Below, one piece after another: positions 45,464 to 56,272 of a DNA stretch of 64,000 nt; within the stretch, counting starts at the first letter, position 1; each line of letters opens with the position of its first letter. The stretch is from Paenibacillus sp. NFR01 (lineage in GTDB: Bacteria > Bacillota > Bacilli > Paenibacillales > Paenibacillaceae). Below the pieces are notes generated by a model. That model saw only the letters and a program-made list of their open reading frames with translations. It was not told the DNA's origin and searched no databases. A program made the translations under genes and the position numbers. The stretch covers positions 2,263,309 through 2,327,308 of the forward strand of contig NZ_FOIK01000001.1 in assembly GCF_900111565.1 (NCBI RefSeq), in the 5' to 3' direction.

Positions 45464-46588
45464 TCAATCTCCGCGGAACGCACGTTTCATACGGTCGAAG
45501 AACGTTTGCTCCTGCTCATGCGTATGTTCGCCGTCCAAGGACGCGAATTGGCGCAGCAGATCCTTCTGCTCATCGCTCAGCTTGCTTGGCGTCACTACAA
45601 TGACGCGCACATGCTGGTCGCCGGTGCCGGAGCCGCGCAAATGCGGAACCCCTTTGCCTTTGAGCCGGAAGAAGGTGCCGGTCTGGGTGCCGGCCGGAAC
45701 TTTCAGCTTCACCTTTTCATTCAGCGTCGGAATTTCGATCTCGTCGCCGAGCGCCGCCTGTGCAAAGGTCAATGGAACCTCGCACATGATGTCGTCGCCT
45801 TCGCGCACGAAGAAATCATGCGGCTTCACGCGGATGACGATATATAAATCGCCGGCCGGGCCGCCCTTAAGGCCGCCTTCGCCTTCGCCGCTCATACGCA
45901 GCTGCGCGCCGTCGTCCACGCCCGCAGGAATGCGCACGTGAATTTTACGCTGCTTCTTCACGCGGCCGTTGCCGGCGCAGGTGGAGCATTTTTCCTTGAT
46001 GATTTTGCCGCTGCCTCCGCAATGCGAACAAGGACGGCGGTTGACCATCCGGCCAAGCGGCGTGTTCTGCACGACCTCCTGCTGGCCGCTGCCGTGGCAG
46101 ACGGAGCAGGTTTCCGGTTTGGTGCCCGGTTTGGCGCCGGAGCCGTAGCAGGTATCGCAGGTTTCGGTGCGCGGAATATTGATGTCGGTCTCTTTGCCGA
46201 ACACCGCTTCCTTGAACTCGATCGTCATTGTATACTGCAAATCGCCGCCGCGCTGCGGAGCGTTCGGATCGCGGCGTCCGCCGCCGCCGAAGAACATATC
46301 GAAAATATCGCCAAGCCCTCCGAAATCGCCGCCGCCGAAACCACCCATGCCGCCCATGCCCTGGTTCGGGTCGATGTGTCCGTACTGGTCGTACCGGGCG
46401 CGCTGCTGGCCGTCGCTCAGGACGTCATACGCTTCCTTGACTTCCTTGAACTTCGCCTCGGCGTCGCTTGCTTTGTTGACGTCCGGATGGTACTGGCGCG
46501 CCAGCTTGCGGTAAGCCTTCTTAATCTCCTCGTCGCTGGCGTCTTTGCCGACGCCCAGGACTTCATAATAATCGCGTTTATCTGCCAC
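45464..46588 (-). CDS. dnaJ: Chaperone protein DnaJ
   Basis: DnaJ is the Hsp40 partner that delivers substrates to DnaK and stimulates its ATPase. The 374-residue protein has a J domain with the HPD motif, a Gly/Phe-rich stretch and four CxxCxGxG-type zinc repeats ([32 protein letters not shown]), then the substrate-binding domain. The start is the GTG at 46588: GGAGGTGA lies just upstream, and the ATG at 46603 actually overlaps that ribosome site. It is the last gene of the HrcA-controlled operon. Confidence 0.98.
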   Translation of the reverse strand: MADKRDYYEVLGVGKDASDEEIKKAYRKLARQYHPDVNKASDAEAKFKEVKEAYDVLSDGQQRARYDQYGHIDPNQGMGGMGGFGGGDFGGLGDIFDMFFGGGGRRDPNAPQRGGDLQYTMTIEFKEAVFGKETDINIPRTETCDTCYGSGAKPGTKPETCSVCHGSGQQEVVQNTPLGRMVNRRPCSHCGGSGKIIKEKCSTCAGNGRVKKQRKIHVRIPAGVDDGAQLRMSGEGEGGLKGGPAGDLYIVIRVKPHDFFVREGDDIMCEVPLTFAQAALGDEIEIPTLNEKVKLKVPAGTQTGTFFRLKGKGVPHLRGSGTGDQHVRVIVVTPSKLSDEQKDLLRQFASLDGEHTHEQEQTFFDRMKRAFRGD

Positions 46589-46682
46589 TGCTCTCACCTC
46601 CATACACAGAAAGGAAAGCCAAGGCGCGGGAAAACCCGGCTTTGACCTTCCCTATACTGAAATATATCGTTTAAGGGTATCC

Positions 46683-48581
<1,899 letters not shown>

Positions 48582-48590
48582 TTAATAAAA

Positions 48591-49181
48591 TTACATGCTT
48601 ACTTTAACCATCGCCGGACGAAGGACTTTGTCTTTCAGCAAATAGCCCTTCTGAACTTCCTCGGTGACGATGCCTTCTTCATGCTCGTCGCTTTCGACCT
48701 GCATGATCGCCTGGTGGAATTCGGGATTAAACGGCTGTCCCACCGTTTCCATCGCCGTAAGCCCTTCAGACTTAAGTACCCCTTCAAGCTGGCGGAAAAT
48801 CATGTTCACGCCTTTGGTGAAGGGCTCCAGCTCCGGCGTAGCCGGTGCGGTTAACAGCGCGCGTTCGAAATTGTCCATCACCGGAAGCAATTCCCCGACG
48901 AGCTTGGAGGTCGCATATTGCGCCAGATCTTCCTTCTCTTTCTGGGTACGGCGCCGGAAGTTGTCGAAGTCGGCCTGCACGCGCAGCGCGCGCGCCTGGA
49001 ATTCATCGGCCAGCTCCTGCAGCCGTTTGGTTTCGCCGCTCTCCGCCGAAGCCTCCCCGACATTGATCTCCTCTGCCGCCGCTCCTGTATCTTCTGCGGC
49101 TTCCGCTTCTTCAGCCGCCTGGTTATCGTTCATCGTTTCGTCCTGCAAATCATTCGTATCTTGAACCTGTTCCTCTTTCAA
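48591..49181 (-). CDS. grpE: Nucleotide exchange factor GrpE
   Basis: GrpE releases ADP from DnaK. The 196-residue protein has a long acidic Glu/Ala-rich N-terminus (about 1-50), then a coiled-coil region with RVQADFDNFRRRTQKE, and the beta domain ending in VLRPAMVKVS. The start is a TTG at 49181, supported by the strong ribosome site AAGGAGGTGA 7 bases upstream. It is the second gene of the hrcA operon. Confidence 0.97.
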   Translation of the reverse strand: MKEEQVQDTNDLQDETMNDNQAAEEAEAAEDTGAAAEEINVGEASAESGETKRLQELADEFQARALRVQADFDNFRRRTQKEKEDLAQYATSKLVGELLPVMDNFERALLTAPATPELEPFTKGVNMIFRQLEGVLKSEGLTAMETVGQPFNPEFHQAIMQVESDEHEEGIVTEEVQKGYLLKDKVLRPAMVKVSM

Positions 49182-49231
49182 GTTGTCTTCACCTCCTTAA
49201 AATAGCCTACTCGCGTACATGCTCACACTGT

Positions 49232-50263
49232 TCACTTATACCAGTGCGCCAGCATCGCTGTCAAATCTCGGGATAAGGTGCCCAAAATGCCCATCACGCG
49301 GGCGTATTCCATGCGGGTAGGACCCAGAATGCCGATGCTGCCAAGCGCCTTGCCGTCGAGCGAATAGGTGGCGGTGATCAGGCTGCAGTTCGCGAATGCT
49401 TCGTGCTTATTCTCCGTCCCGATCCTTACCTGTATTCCCGCACCGCCGGGCTCGGGCGTCAGCATCTTCAGCAGCGTCGGCGTCTCTTCCAGCAGGTCGA
49501 GAATATGCTTGACCTTGTCGACGTCCTTGAACTCCGGCTGGGTCAGCATATTGGTAGCGCCGCTCAAATAGATGCGCTGTTCATGGTCGCCCTCCAGCGC
49601 CGTGCCCAGCATCTGCATAATATCTTCATAATGGGAGATATACCGCTGCATCTCTTCGCCCACCTGCGAATACAGCCGGCTCTTCAGCTTGTAGAGCGGC
49701 ACATTGACCAGCTTGTGGTTCAGCAGGTTGACTACTTTCTCCATCTCGGATAAGGAAAGCTCGGGCGGGATGGTTACCGTCCGGTTCTCCACCTGGCCGG
49801 TGCTGGTAACGATAATCGCCACTGCCGTATGGTCATCGAGCGGAAGCAGTTGAAAGTGGCGCAGGGATGTATGAAATACCTCCGGTCCCAGAAGGATGGA
49901 AGTGTAATTCGTCATATTGGACAGGATCATCGCCGCATGCTGCATCACCTGTTCGGCCGCACTGAGCTTCTCGGCAAAAAAAGAACGGATCGTGCCCATG
50001 TCGGCCGGCTCCGCCGAACCCCAGGGTACGAGATGGTCCACATAATAGCGGTAACCCTTATGGGATGGAATCCGTCCTGCCGACGTATGCGGCTGCTCCA
50101 GATAACCCAGCTCCTCCAGATCGGCCATTTCATTGCGGATCGTAGCCGGGCTGTAACCGACATCGCCCCGTTTGGAAATGCTGCGGGAGCCCACCGGTTC
50201 GGCGGAAGAAATATAATCATCAACTATGGCATTCAGGATCATTCGCTGGCGTTCCGTTAACAT
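49232..50263 (-). CDS. hrcA: Heat-inducible transcription repressor HrcA
   Basis: HrcA represses the chaperone operon by binding the CIRCE element and is inactivated when the chaperones are busy. The 343-residue protein starts MLTERQRMILNAIVDDYI, and the winged-helix includes SPATIRNEMADLEELGYLEQPHTSAGR. GGAGGG precedes the ATG. CIRCE lies 38 bp upstream, so the operon is self-regulated. Confidence 0.97.
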   Translation of the reverse strand: MLTERQRMILNAIVDDYISSAEPVGSRSISKRGDVGYSPATIRNEMADLEELGYLEQPHTSAGRIPSHKGYRYYVDHLVPWGSAEPADMGTIRSFFAEKLSAAEQVMQHAAMILSNMTNYTSILLGPEVFHTSLRHFQLLPLDDHTAVAIIVTSTGQVENRTVTIPPELSLSEMEKVVNLLNHKLVNVPLYKLKSRLYSQVGEEMQRYISHYEDIMQMLGTALEGDHEQRIYLSGATNMLTQPEFKDVDKVKHILDLLEETPTLLKMLTPEPGGAGIQVRIGTENKHEAFANCSLITATYSLDGKALGSIGILGPTRMEYARVMGILGTLSRDLTAMLAHWYK

Positions 50264-50300
50264 TTAATTCCCTCCCTAACCGGCCGTCCGGCCCATTTCG

Positions 50301-50327
50301 TTAGCACTCACTAGAGACGAGTGCTAA
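50301..50327. promoter_or_regulatory. CIRCE operator
   Basis: TTAGCACTC and GAGTGCTAA are separated by nine bases, a perfect copy of the CIRCE consensus. It sits between the promoter and hrcA. Confidence 0.98.
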
Positions 50328-50338
50328 CCACTACTACA

Positions 50339-50368
50339 AAAATACCAAAATCGACTTCACGTTGTCAA
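50339..50368 (-). promoter_or_regulatory. Promoter of the hrcA operon
   Basis: On the minus strand, TTGACA (50363-50368) and TATTTT (50339-50344) are 18 bases apart, just upstream of CIRCE. Confidence 0.75.
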
Positions 50369-50493
50369 GTCAGTTCAGCAGGTTGGGCCGCCGCAGAGCG
50401 CTTGTTTTTATAGTCATTTTTTGCATACTTCTGGAAAAAACGCCGCAACCATTCGCCCTCTTCCGCGTCAGTAAAATAAAGGGGGAAGTCCAG

Positions 50494-51222
50494 ATGAGAA
50501 AAAATCGCGGCTATCGGATCGTTGGTAGCGTGCTCGGCTTCATGCTGATTGCTCTGCTCCTGTACAGGTGCGGTTTGGGCCTGCGCGAAACCTCCGAGTG
50601 TTACTTGGGCGAGTCCGAATACTTCTCCATCCTGCAATGGAACGGTGTGATTTTCGGGGAGGATACCCGCAGCAGCGAGACGGCCAATCTTCCGAAGGGG
50701 GAGGCGGTCGGCCATATCAAGTACACCAAGGCGGACCATAAATGCCCGCGCAAAACGCTTCGCAACGGGGACGCCACAGTACTCGAAGTCGGAACGACGC
50801 TGTATCGGGTCGAGGGATACAAAGAGACGGCGAGGTTATGGGCGGGCGACCGGCTTTTTCTGGCCAACTCCAATCCCCAGGCCGAGACAGTTAACGATTT
50901 GCTGGATATCGCAGGCAAAATCAATACCGTGCGGTTTATCAGCGGCATGGACGGAAAGCCGCTCAAGGATTTTACGCCCGAGAGCGCCGCCATCTTTATA
51001 GAAGAATATCCAAAGCTGAAAAACATGACCTACGATGAAATATCCAAGCTGCCCAAGGGCACCGTTGGATACGATTATTGGCTGCAGCTGGGCTTAGACG
51101 ACGGAACGGCGATCACCTTAACCTACAGCCCCATGCGTAAGGCCTTCCACCCCGGCGGACTGGCCACCCCTGCGCTGGCTGAACTGGTGGAGCAGCAGCG
51201 CAAGCGGATTTATGCCCCATAA
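50494..51222 (+). CDS. Hypothetical membrane-anchored protein
   Basis: This is a 242-residue protein of unknown function. A basic start (MRKNRGYR) and a hydrophobic segment (IVGSVLGFMLIALLLY) form an N-terminal anchor; the following RC is not a standard lipobox. The outer part has four or so cysteines near its start and no known motif. GGGGGAAG precedes the ATG. It is divergent from the hrcA operon and ends before a terminator. Confidence 0.7.
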   Translation: MRKNRGYRIVGSVLGFMLIALLLYRCGLGLRETSECYLGESEYFSILQWNGVIFGEDTRSSETANLPKGEAVGHIKYTKADHKCPRKTLRNGDATVLEVGTTLYRVEGYKETARLWAGDRLFLANSNPQAETVNDLLDIAGKINTVRFISGMDGKPLKDFTPESAAIFIEEYPKLKNMTYDEISKLPKGTVGYDYWLQLGLDDGTAITLTYSPMRKAFHPGGLATPALAELVEQQRKRIYAP

Positions 51223-51318
51223 ATCTCCCTACAAGGCGGAGCGCCGGCTTCGAGGCCTAGCCAAGCAGTTTGCGGGAATCCGGAATTCGCAAAATCATTA
51301 TAGCTGTCCTAAACAAAA

Positions 51319-51360
51319 AAACCACGATCCCCGGGCAACCGTCCGCAGCGAATCGTGGTT
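51319..51360. terminator. Bidirectional terminator
   Basis: AACCACGAT pairs with ATCGTGGTT; T runs follow on the minus strand and a T-rich tract on the plus strand. It separates the convergent unknown gene and the acetyltransferase gene. Confidence 0.85.
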
Positions 51361-51423
51361 TATTTTATACTATTGAAAGTACCCTGATATAGGAGTTCTA
51401 CTTATGCAATATTAATGTATATG

Positions 51424-51927
51424 TCAGTCCAGCCGCTTCAGCACGGCGATTTCATCGCAGGCATTCTGCTTCGAGCAGTTTACGCAGTCCGTCCATACTT
51501 TCTCCGGAAAAATCTCTTTGTCGACGACCTTGAAGCCGTTGCGCACAAAAAAATCAACCGCATAGGTCAAAGCCATGATCTTCGGAATGCCCTGGCGTCT
51601 CGCTTCTTCCGTCAGCAGATCCAGAATCTTCGAGCCGGCTCCCAAGCTCTTGCCTTCATCCAGAAGCCCGATGGAACGCACCTCTACCAGATCATTGCCC
51701 AAACGGAACAGCGAGCCGCAGCCGATGAACTTGCCGCCAATTTCGGCAACGACAAACGAGTCAATCTGGCGAGTCAGCGCCTTTCGCGAACGGGGCAGCA
51801 TAATCCCGCGACGCGCATACTCCTCGATCAATAAATAAAGCGGCTCAATATCCTCCACTGTAGCTTTTCTGCATATCACCTGACCGGCAGTCGCCGATTC
51901 GCGGAACTTCTCCGTTTTGACAAGCAC
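51424..51927 (-). CDS. N-acetyltransferase (GNAT, ArgA-type)
   Basis: This is a 167-residue GNAT acetyltransferase. The N-terminal ICRKATVEDIEPLYLLIEEY, RRGIMLPRS, the acetyl-CoA loop around LDEGKSLGAGSKIL and the C-terminal KVWTDCVNCSKQNACDE with its cysteines match the short amino-acid N-acetyltransferases that can start arginine synthesis. The true substrate is unproven. The start is a GTG at 51927 set by GGGGTGAG five bases upstream. It stands 74 bp after hemW in the same direction. Confidence 0.82.
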   Translation of the reverse strand: MLVKTEKFRESATAGQVICRKATVEDIEPLYLLIEEYARRGIMLPRSRKALTRQIDSFVVAEIGGKFIGCGSLFRLGNDLVEVRSIGLLDEGKSLGAGSKILDLLTEEARRQGIPKIMALTYAVDFFVRNGFKVVDKEIFPEKVWTDCVNCSKQNACDEIAVLKRLD

Positions 51928-52001
51928 TCTAACTCACCCCTAGCCGTTAATACGAATAAATATACAGCATGGTGTATTACAATTCAAGGGGTATTTTAAA
52001 A

Positions 52002-53174
52002 TTAAATCTCTGTCAAAAGACCGACAAATTCGCCGAATACGTCGTTGCCGAACAATATCCCCTGCTTGCTCAGGAAGTAGCGGTCGCCCTCCTGCTCGAG
52101 CAGGCCCGCTTTGAGCATTTTATGCAGCGGCGCGGCAAAAATGTCTTCCAAAGAAAGCCCAAATTGAGCCCGGAACGCGGCATCCGTAACGCCTTCACGC
52201 ATGCGCAGGCCGACCATCATGAAGTCTTCCATCGCTTCTTCATTCGTGATAGGGAAGCTGTCCAGCCGCGGCAGGCCGTTTTTCGCCGCTTCGTTGTACG
52301 GATTGACGCCTTTGATGTTCATATGCCGCTGCCGTCCCACATAACCATGCGCGCCTGCGCCAAGTCCATAGTAATCTTCATTGCGCCAATAGGTGATGTT
52401 ATGCCGGCTCTCCATGCCCGGCTTGGCGAAGTTGCTGATCTCATACTGCCGGTAGCCGGCGGCTTCCATCTCGTTCATCAGCAGCAGGTACATTTGCAGC
52501 TCGTCTTCTTCGCTGGGCAGCGGCAGTTTATTTTTATTGAATAAGGTATGGAAAAGCGTATTCTCCTCCACCTTGAGGCTGTAGATCGAATAATGCGGCA
52601 GATCCAGCTCCAGCGCGCGCCGGATGCTCTCTCCCAGCATGTCCACGGTCTGGTTCGGCAGGCCGAACATCAGGTCGATGGACAGGTTGTCCAGCCCAAC
52701 CTTGCGGGCGTTGTCCAGACTCCGGTAGACGTCGTCCACGTTATGGATCCGGCCGATGCCGCCGAGCAGATCGTTCTGGAACGCCTGCACGCCGAAGCTG
52801 ACGCGGTTGACCCCGCCCTCCTTCATCACGGTGAGCTTGTCGATGTCGGTAGTGCCGGGATTGGCCTCCATCGAGAATTCGATGTTGGCATCCCACTGCG
52901 GAAAATGGCGCCGTACAGATGCAAGAAAATACGCCATCTCGTCCGGCTTCAGCACGGTTGGCGTGCCGCCGCCCACAAAGATCGTTTTGATGACGCCGGG
53001 AGGCGTCTGCTGTACAGTTAGCTCCATCTCGCGGTCCAGCGCGCGCAAATAGTCCATCACCGGCTGATCCTTCAGCACGTAGGAATTAAAATCGCAATAA
53101 AAGCACTTATTGGTGCAAAACGGAATATGAATGTATACCGCCTCAGGGGGACGGCCATTATGCAAGTTTGTCAT
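52002..53174 (-). CDS. hemW: Radical SAM heme chaperone HemW
   Basis: HemW is related to coproporphyrinogen dehydrogenase HemN but acts as a heme chaperone. The 390-residue protein begins with VYIHIPFCTNKCFYCDF, whose cysteines (C20, C24, C27) bind the 4Fe-4S cluster, followed by GGGTPT and the C-terminal HemN domain. It lacks the extra N-terminal part of true HemN. AAAGGAG precedes the ATG. It lies 88 bp downstream of lepA, as in Bacillus. Confidence 0.95.
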   Translation of the reverse strand: MTNLHNGRPPEAVYIHIPFCTNKCFYCDFNSYVLKDQPVMDYLRALDREMELTVQQTPPGVIKTIFVGGGTPTVLKPDEMAYFLASVRRHFPQWDANIEFSMEANPGTTDIDKLTVMKEGGVNRVSFGVQAFQNDLLGGIGRIHNVDDVYRSLDNARKVGLDNLSIDLMFGLPNQTVDMLGESIRRALELDLPHYSIYSLKVEENTLFHTLFNKNKLPLPSEEDELQMYLLLMNEMEAAGYRQYEISNFAKPGMESRHNITYWRNEDYYGLGAGAHGYVGRQRHMNIKGVNPYNEAAKNGLPRLDSFPITNEEAMEDFMMVGLRMREGVTDAAFRAQFGLSLEDIFAAPLHKMLKAGLLEQEGDRYFLSKQGILFGNDVFGEFVGLLTEI

Positions 53175-53262
53175 AGCTGTCTCCTTTGTGTTTGTAATCT
53201 ATTACTGCCGAAAAAGCCAGAAAAGGGAAGCCCGACGGCTCCCCTTGCCCAACATTTCCGCA

Positions 53263-55077
53263 CTATTCGTCGATCTTCAGCACAGCCATGAACGCTTCCT
53301 GCGGCACCTCGACGCTGCCGACCTGTTTCATGCGCTTTTTGCCTTCTTTTTGCTTCTCCAAAAGCTTGCGTTTACGGGAGATGTCGCCGCCGTAACATTT
53401 CGCAAGCACGTTCTTGCGCATCGCTTTGACCGTCTCGCGGGCAACGATCTTCGTGCCGACGGAAGCCTGGATCGGCACTTCGAACATTTGGCGCGGGATG
53501 ATGCCGCGCAGCTTCTCGCAGATGATGCGTCCGCGGTTGTAAGCGCGGTCGCGGTGAACGATGAACGACAAGGCGTCGACCTGTTCCCCGTTCAGCAGAA
53601 TATCCATTTTGACCAGATTCGACTGGCGGTAGCCGGAAATCTCGTAGTCAAAGGAGGCATATCCTTTGGTGCCGGATTTCAGCTGGTCGAAGAAGTCATA
53701 GACGATTTCCGACAGCGGAATTTCGTAAGTAATCGTAACCCGGTTGGAATCGAGATATTCCATATTGACGAATTCGCCGCGTTTGTTCTGGCACAGCTCC
53801 ATCACGGTGCCGACGTAGTCGTTCGGGACGATGATTGCCGCTTTGACGTAAGGCTCTTCGACGTAGTCGATCGTGCCGATCTCCGGATAATGCGACGGGT
53901 TGTCGATCTGGATCGTTTCGCCGTTGGTCAGCTTGATCCGGTAAATAACGCTCGGCGCCGTCGTAATCAGCGGCAGATTGAATTCGCGTTCGATCCGCTC
54001 CTGAATAATCTCCATGTGCAGCAGGCCCAGGAAGCCGCAACGGAAGCCGAACCCGAGGGCGCTGGAGCTTTCCGGTTCGAAGCTGAGCGACGCGTCGTTC
54101 AGCTGCAGCTTCTCGAGCGCTTCGCGCAGGTCGTTGTAATCCGAAGATTCGATCGGGTACAGGCCGCAATATACCATTGGGTTGATCTTGCGGTAACCCG
54201 GCAGCGGTTCCGGCGTCGGATTCTTCGCATCCGTAACCGTATCCCCGACGCGGGTATCGCCGACATGCTTGATCCCGGCGACGATAAAACCGACATCGCC
54301 GATGTTCAGTTCGTCTACAATGCTCATACGCGGCATGAAAGCGCCGACTTCGATAACTTCGAAGGTTTTGTCCGTAGCCATCATTTTGATTTTGGAGCCG
54401 GCGCGAATCGAGCCGTCGATGACGCGGACGTAGACGATTACGCCTTTGTACGGATCGTAATGGGAGTCAAAAATCAGCGCTTTCAGCGGCGCTTCGGCAC
54501 TGCCGGTCGGTGCAGGCACCTGCTTGACCACCTGCTCCAGAATTTCCTTGATGCCGATGCCGGCTTTGGCCGAAGCAAGCACGGCTTCGCTGGCGTCCAG
54601 GCCGATGACATCCTCGATCTCCTGCTTCACGCGCTCAGGGTCCGCGCTCGGCAGGTCGATTTTGTTGATTACCGGCAGAATTTCGAGATTGTTGTCGAGC
54701 GCCAGGTATACGTTCGCCAGCGTCTGCGCTTCAATGCCCTGCGCCGCATCGACTACGAGCAATGCGCCCTCGCAGGCGGCAAGGCTGCGGGAGACTTCAT
54801 ACGTGAAGTCGACATGCCCCGGCGTGTCGATCAGGTTCAGCAAATAGTCCTGTCCGTCATCGGCACGGTAAGTCAGGCGTACGGCCTGCAGTTTAATGGT
54901 GATGCCCCGTTCGCGTTCCAGATCCATCTGGTCGAGCACCTGCTCCTGCATCTCGCGGGAGCTGAGCGCGCCCGTATACTCCAGAATCCGGTCCGCCAAG
55001 GTCGATTTGCCGTGGTCTATATGTGCAATAATCGAGAAATTGCGAATTTGTTGTTGTCTTTTCTGAACGTCAGTCAA
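53263..55077 (-). CDS. lepA: Elongation factor 4 (LepA)
   Basis: LepA is a translational GTPase that back-translocates ribosomes or assists 30S assembly. The 604-residue protein carries AHIDHGKST (18-26), DTPGHVDF and NKIDLPSAD in the GTPase domain, EF-G-like domains and the LepA-specific C-terminus. The start is a TTG at 55077 with GGGGG seven bases upstream. Spacing and order relative to hemW are as in other Bacilli. Confidence 0.98.
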   Translation of the reverse strand: MTDVQKRQQQIRNFSIIAHIDHGKSTLADRILEYTGALSSREMQEQVLDQMDLERERGITIKLQAVRLTYRADDGQDYLLNLIDTPGHVDFTYEVSRSLAACEGALLVVDAAQGIEAQTLANVYLALDNNLEILPVINKIDLPSADPERVKQEIEDVIGLDASEAVLASAKAGIGIKEILEQVVKQVPAPTGSAEAPLKALIFDSHYDPYKGVIVYVRVIDGSIRAGSKIKMMATDKTFEVIEVGAFMPRMSIVDELNIGDVGFIVAGIKHVGDTRVGDTVTDAKNPTPEPLPGYRKINPMVYCGLYPIESSDYNDLREALEKLQLNDASLSFEPESSSALGFGFRCGFLGLLHMEIIQERIEREFNLPLITTAPSVIYRIKLTNGETIQIDNPSHYPEIGTIDYVEEPYVKAAIIVPNDYVGTVMELCQNKRGEFVNMEYLDSNRVTITYEIPLSEIVYDFFDQLKSGTKGYASFDYEISGYRQSNLVKMDILLNGEQVDALSFIVHRDRAYNRGRIICEKLRGIIPRQMFEVPIQASVGTKIVARETVKAMRKNVLAKCYGGDISRKRKLLEKQKEGKKRMKQVGSVEVPQEAFMAVLKIDE

Positions 55078-55451
55078 TTCCTTACCCCCACAAACAGCCT
55101 AGTGTAATCAATTTATTATAGCAGTACAGGCTTTTCCCAGCAATCCTGCAGCGCAAGAAGGTGAAATGCGGGGCAGATAAATCCCGGACATGGGCAGATT
55201 GCGGGGCGAATAGTGCCGGCAAGAAGGGGAACGGCGAGGCGAAAAAATGGGCTGGAGGTAAGCGCCGAAGCGGACCACGTCGAGCTTAAGGTGAACATCG
55301 AAGGAAAATAACGGGCCGATGATGAATGTCGAGGCGAATAAGCTTTAAGCTGCGACTTTCCCCATTCGCCTTCTCACGTTCATGGCAAACAGCGCAGCCC
55401 TCCCCCCGCTCCATTGAGGATGGCTGCGCCGTAGTCCAGCGTCGTCCGCGC
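55078..55451. other. Non-coding region upstream of lepA
   Basis: No gene is supported. A perfect 8-bp inverted repeat (GCGCAGCC at 55392-55399, GGCTGCGC at 55422-55429) may be part of a transcript end for the yqxA-like gene. The rest shows nothing recognisable. Confidence 0.4.
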
Positions 55452-55634
55452 CTATTGTATTTTGTACAATAGTTACGGCGAAATCGCCCCTTTTTTCCTC
55501 CCCCGTTGCATTTTATGCAGCAGAATTTCTCATTCTGGGCGAAAATGAGCATTTTTAAGATAATCCATTGTACAAAATGCAGCGGAAACAAGTTTTTGGC
55601 GGATTTAGCACCAATCTGCTGTACAAAATGCAAT
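55452..55634. repeat. Four-palindrome intergenic element, family A, copy 3 (inverted orientation)
   Basis: Units centre at 55462, 55513, 55575 and 55626, giving spacings of 51, 62 and 51 bp, the same as the copy at 6.9 kb. Cores include TTGTATTTTGTACAA, GTTGCATTTTATGCAGC and GTACAAAATGCA. Read on the minus strand, the segment between the inner units also matches the 6.9-kb copy (CAATGGATT.ATCT and AAATTCTG). Confidence 0.85.
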
Positions 55635-55706
55635 CAGGCAATGGTGTAGAATTCAGGGCTCCAGGATTTTAACGCCTCGAGAGCCTCCAACAAATTACGC
55701 TGGCCG

Positions 55707-56219
55707 TTATTCCGCCGCGTCAAACAGCGAGACCACCCAGCGGATGCTCTTCTGCGATACCTGCTGCAGCAGGCCGGCGGTCTTGTCGGCAAGCACATCC
55801 ACCGTCGGCTTTTGCCCATCGGGTATGAGAATCTGCTCCGGCGACAGCGTGCTGTCTCCTTCGACCTCCTGCTGCGGCTGATTTTCCGTTCCGGCATCGG
55901 CAACCCCCTGCTGGCTCAAATCGCCGTGCGGGTTGGCCGTATTTTGCTGCGGCGTCGGCTGGACCACCGTATACGCTCCGGTTTTAGGGTCGATTTTGAC
56001 CGGGACGTACATGTACGGCTGGCCGTTTTTGCCGCTGCCGGCTACAGGCAGAAGCTGAACCTCCTCGTTCGCATTGACGGATGCAGACAGCCCGCCCGTC
56101 TGCGGCAATGCAGCGGAAGCGGAGCCGCTCCCCCCGCTCCCGCCGAACTGCAATCCGACCAGAATGCCGATCCCCGCCCAAATGCCAACCGCCGCAATTT
56201 TCCTTCCAAGCTTCGACAT
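55707..56219 (-). CDS. YqxA-like membrane-anchored protein
   Basis: This is a 170-residue protein with an N-terminal membrane segment (IAAVGIWAGIGILVGLQF), a polar low-complexity middle and an amphipathic end (LADKTAGLLQQVSQKSIRWVV). B. subtilis has yqxA at the same place, between spoIIP and lepA, and the overall layout is alike, but sequence similarity is weak to the eye. AAAGGAG precedes the ATG at 56219. It is probably expressed with spoIIP, 53 bp upstream. The function is unknown. Confidence 0.6.
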   Translation of the reverse strand: MSKLGRKIAAVGIWAGIGILVGLQFGGSGGSGSASAALPQTGGLSASVNANEEVQLLPVAGSGKNGQPYMYVPVKIDPKTGAYTVVQPTPQQNTANPHGDLSQQGVADAGTENQPQQEVEGDSTLSPEQILIPDGQKPTVDVLADKTAGLLQQVSQKSIRWVVSLFDAAE

Positions 56220-56272
56220 TTGGATCACACTCCTTTGTCCGCGTATCCCTTCCGGCCGCACCGGACTCCCGT

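Noticed and set aside
53131..55107. Plus-strand open frame opposite lepA
   Set aside because: An antisense shadow of a highly conserved gene.
55286..55633. Minus-strand frame of 115 codons between lepA and the yqxA-like gene
   Set aside because: It is a translation of the palindrome element itself (repeated HFVQ and CIKCN motifs come from the repeat units), with no ribosome site.
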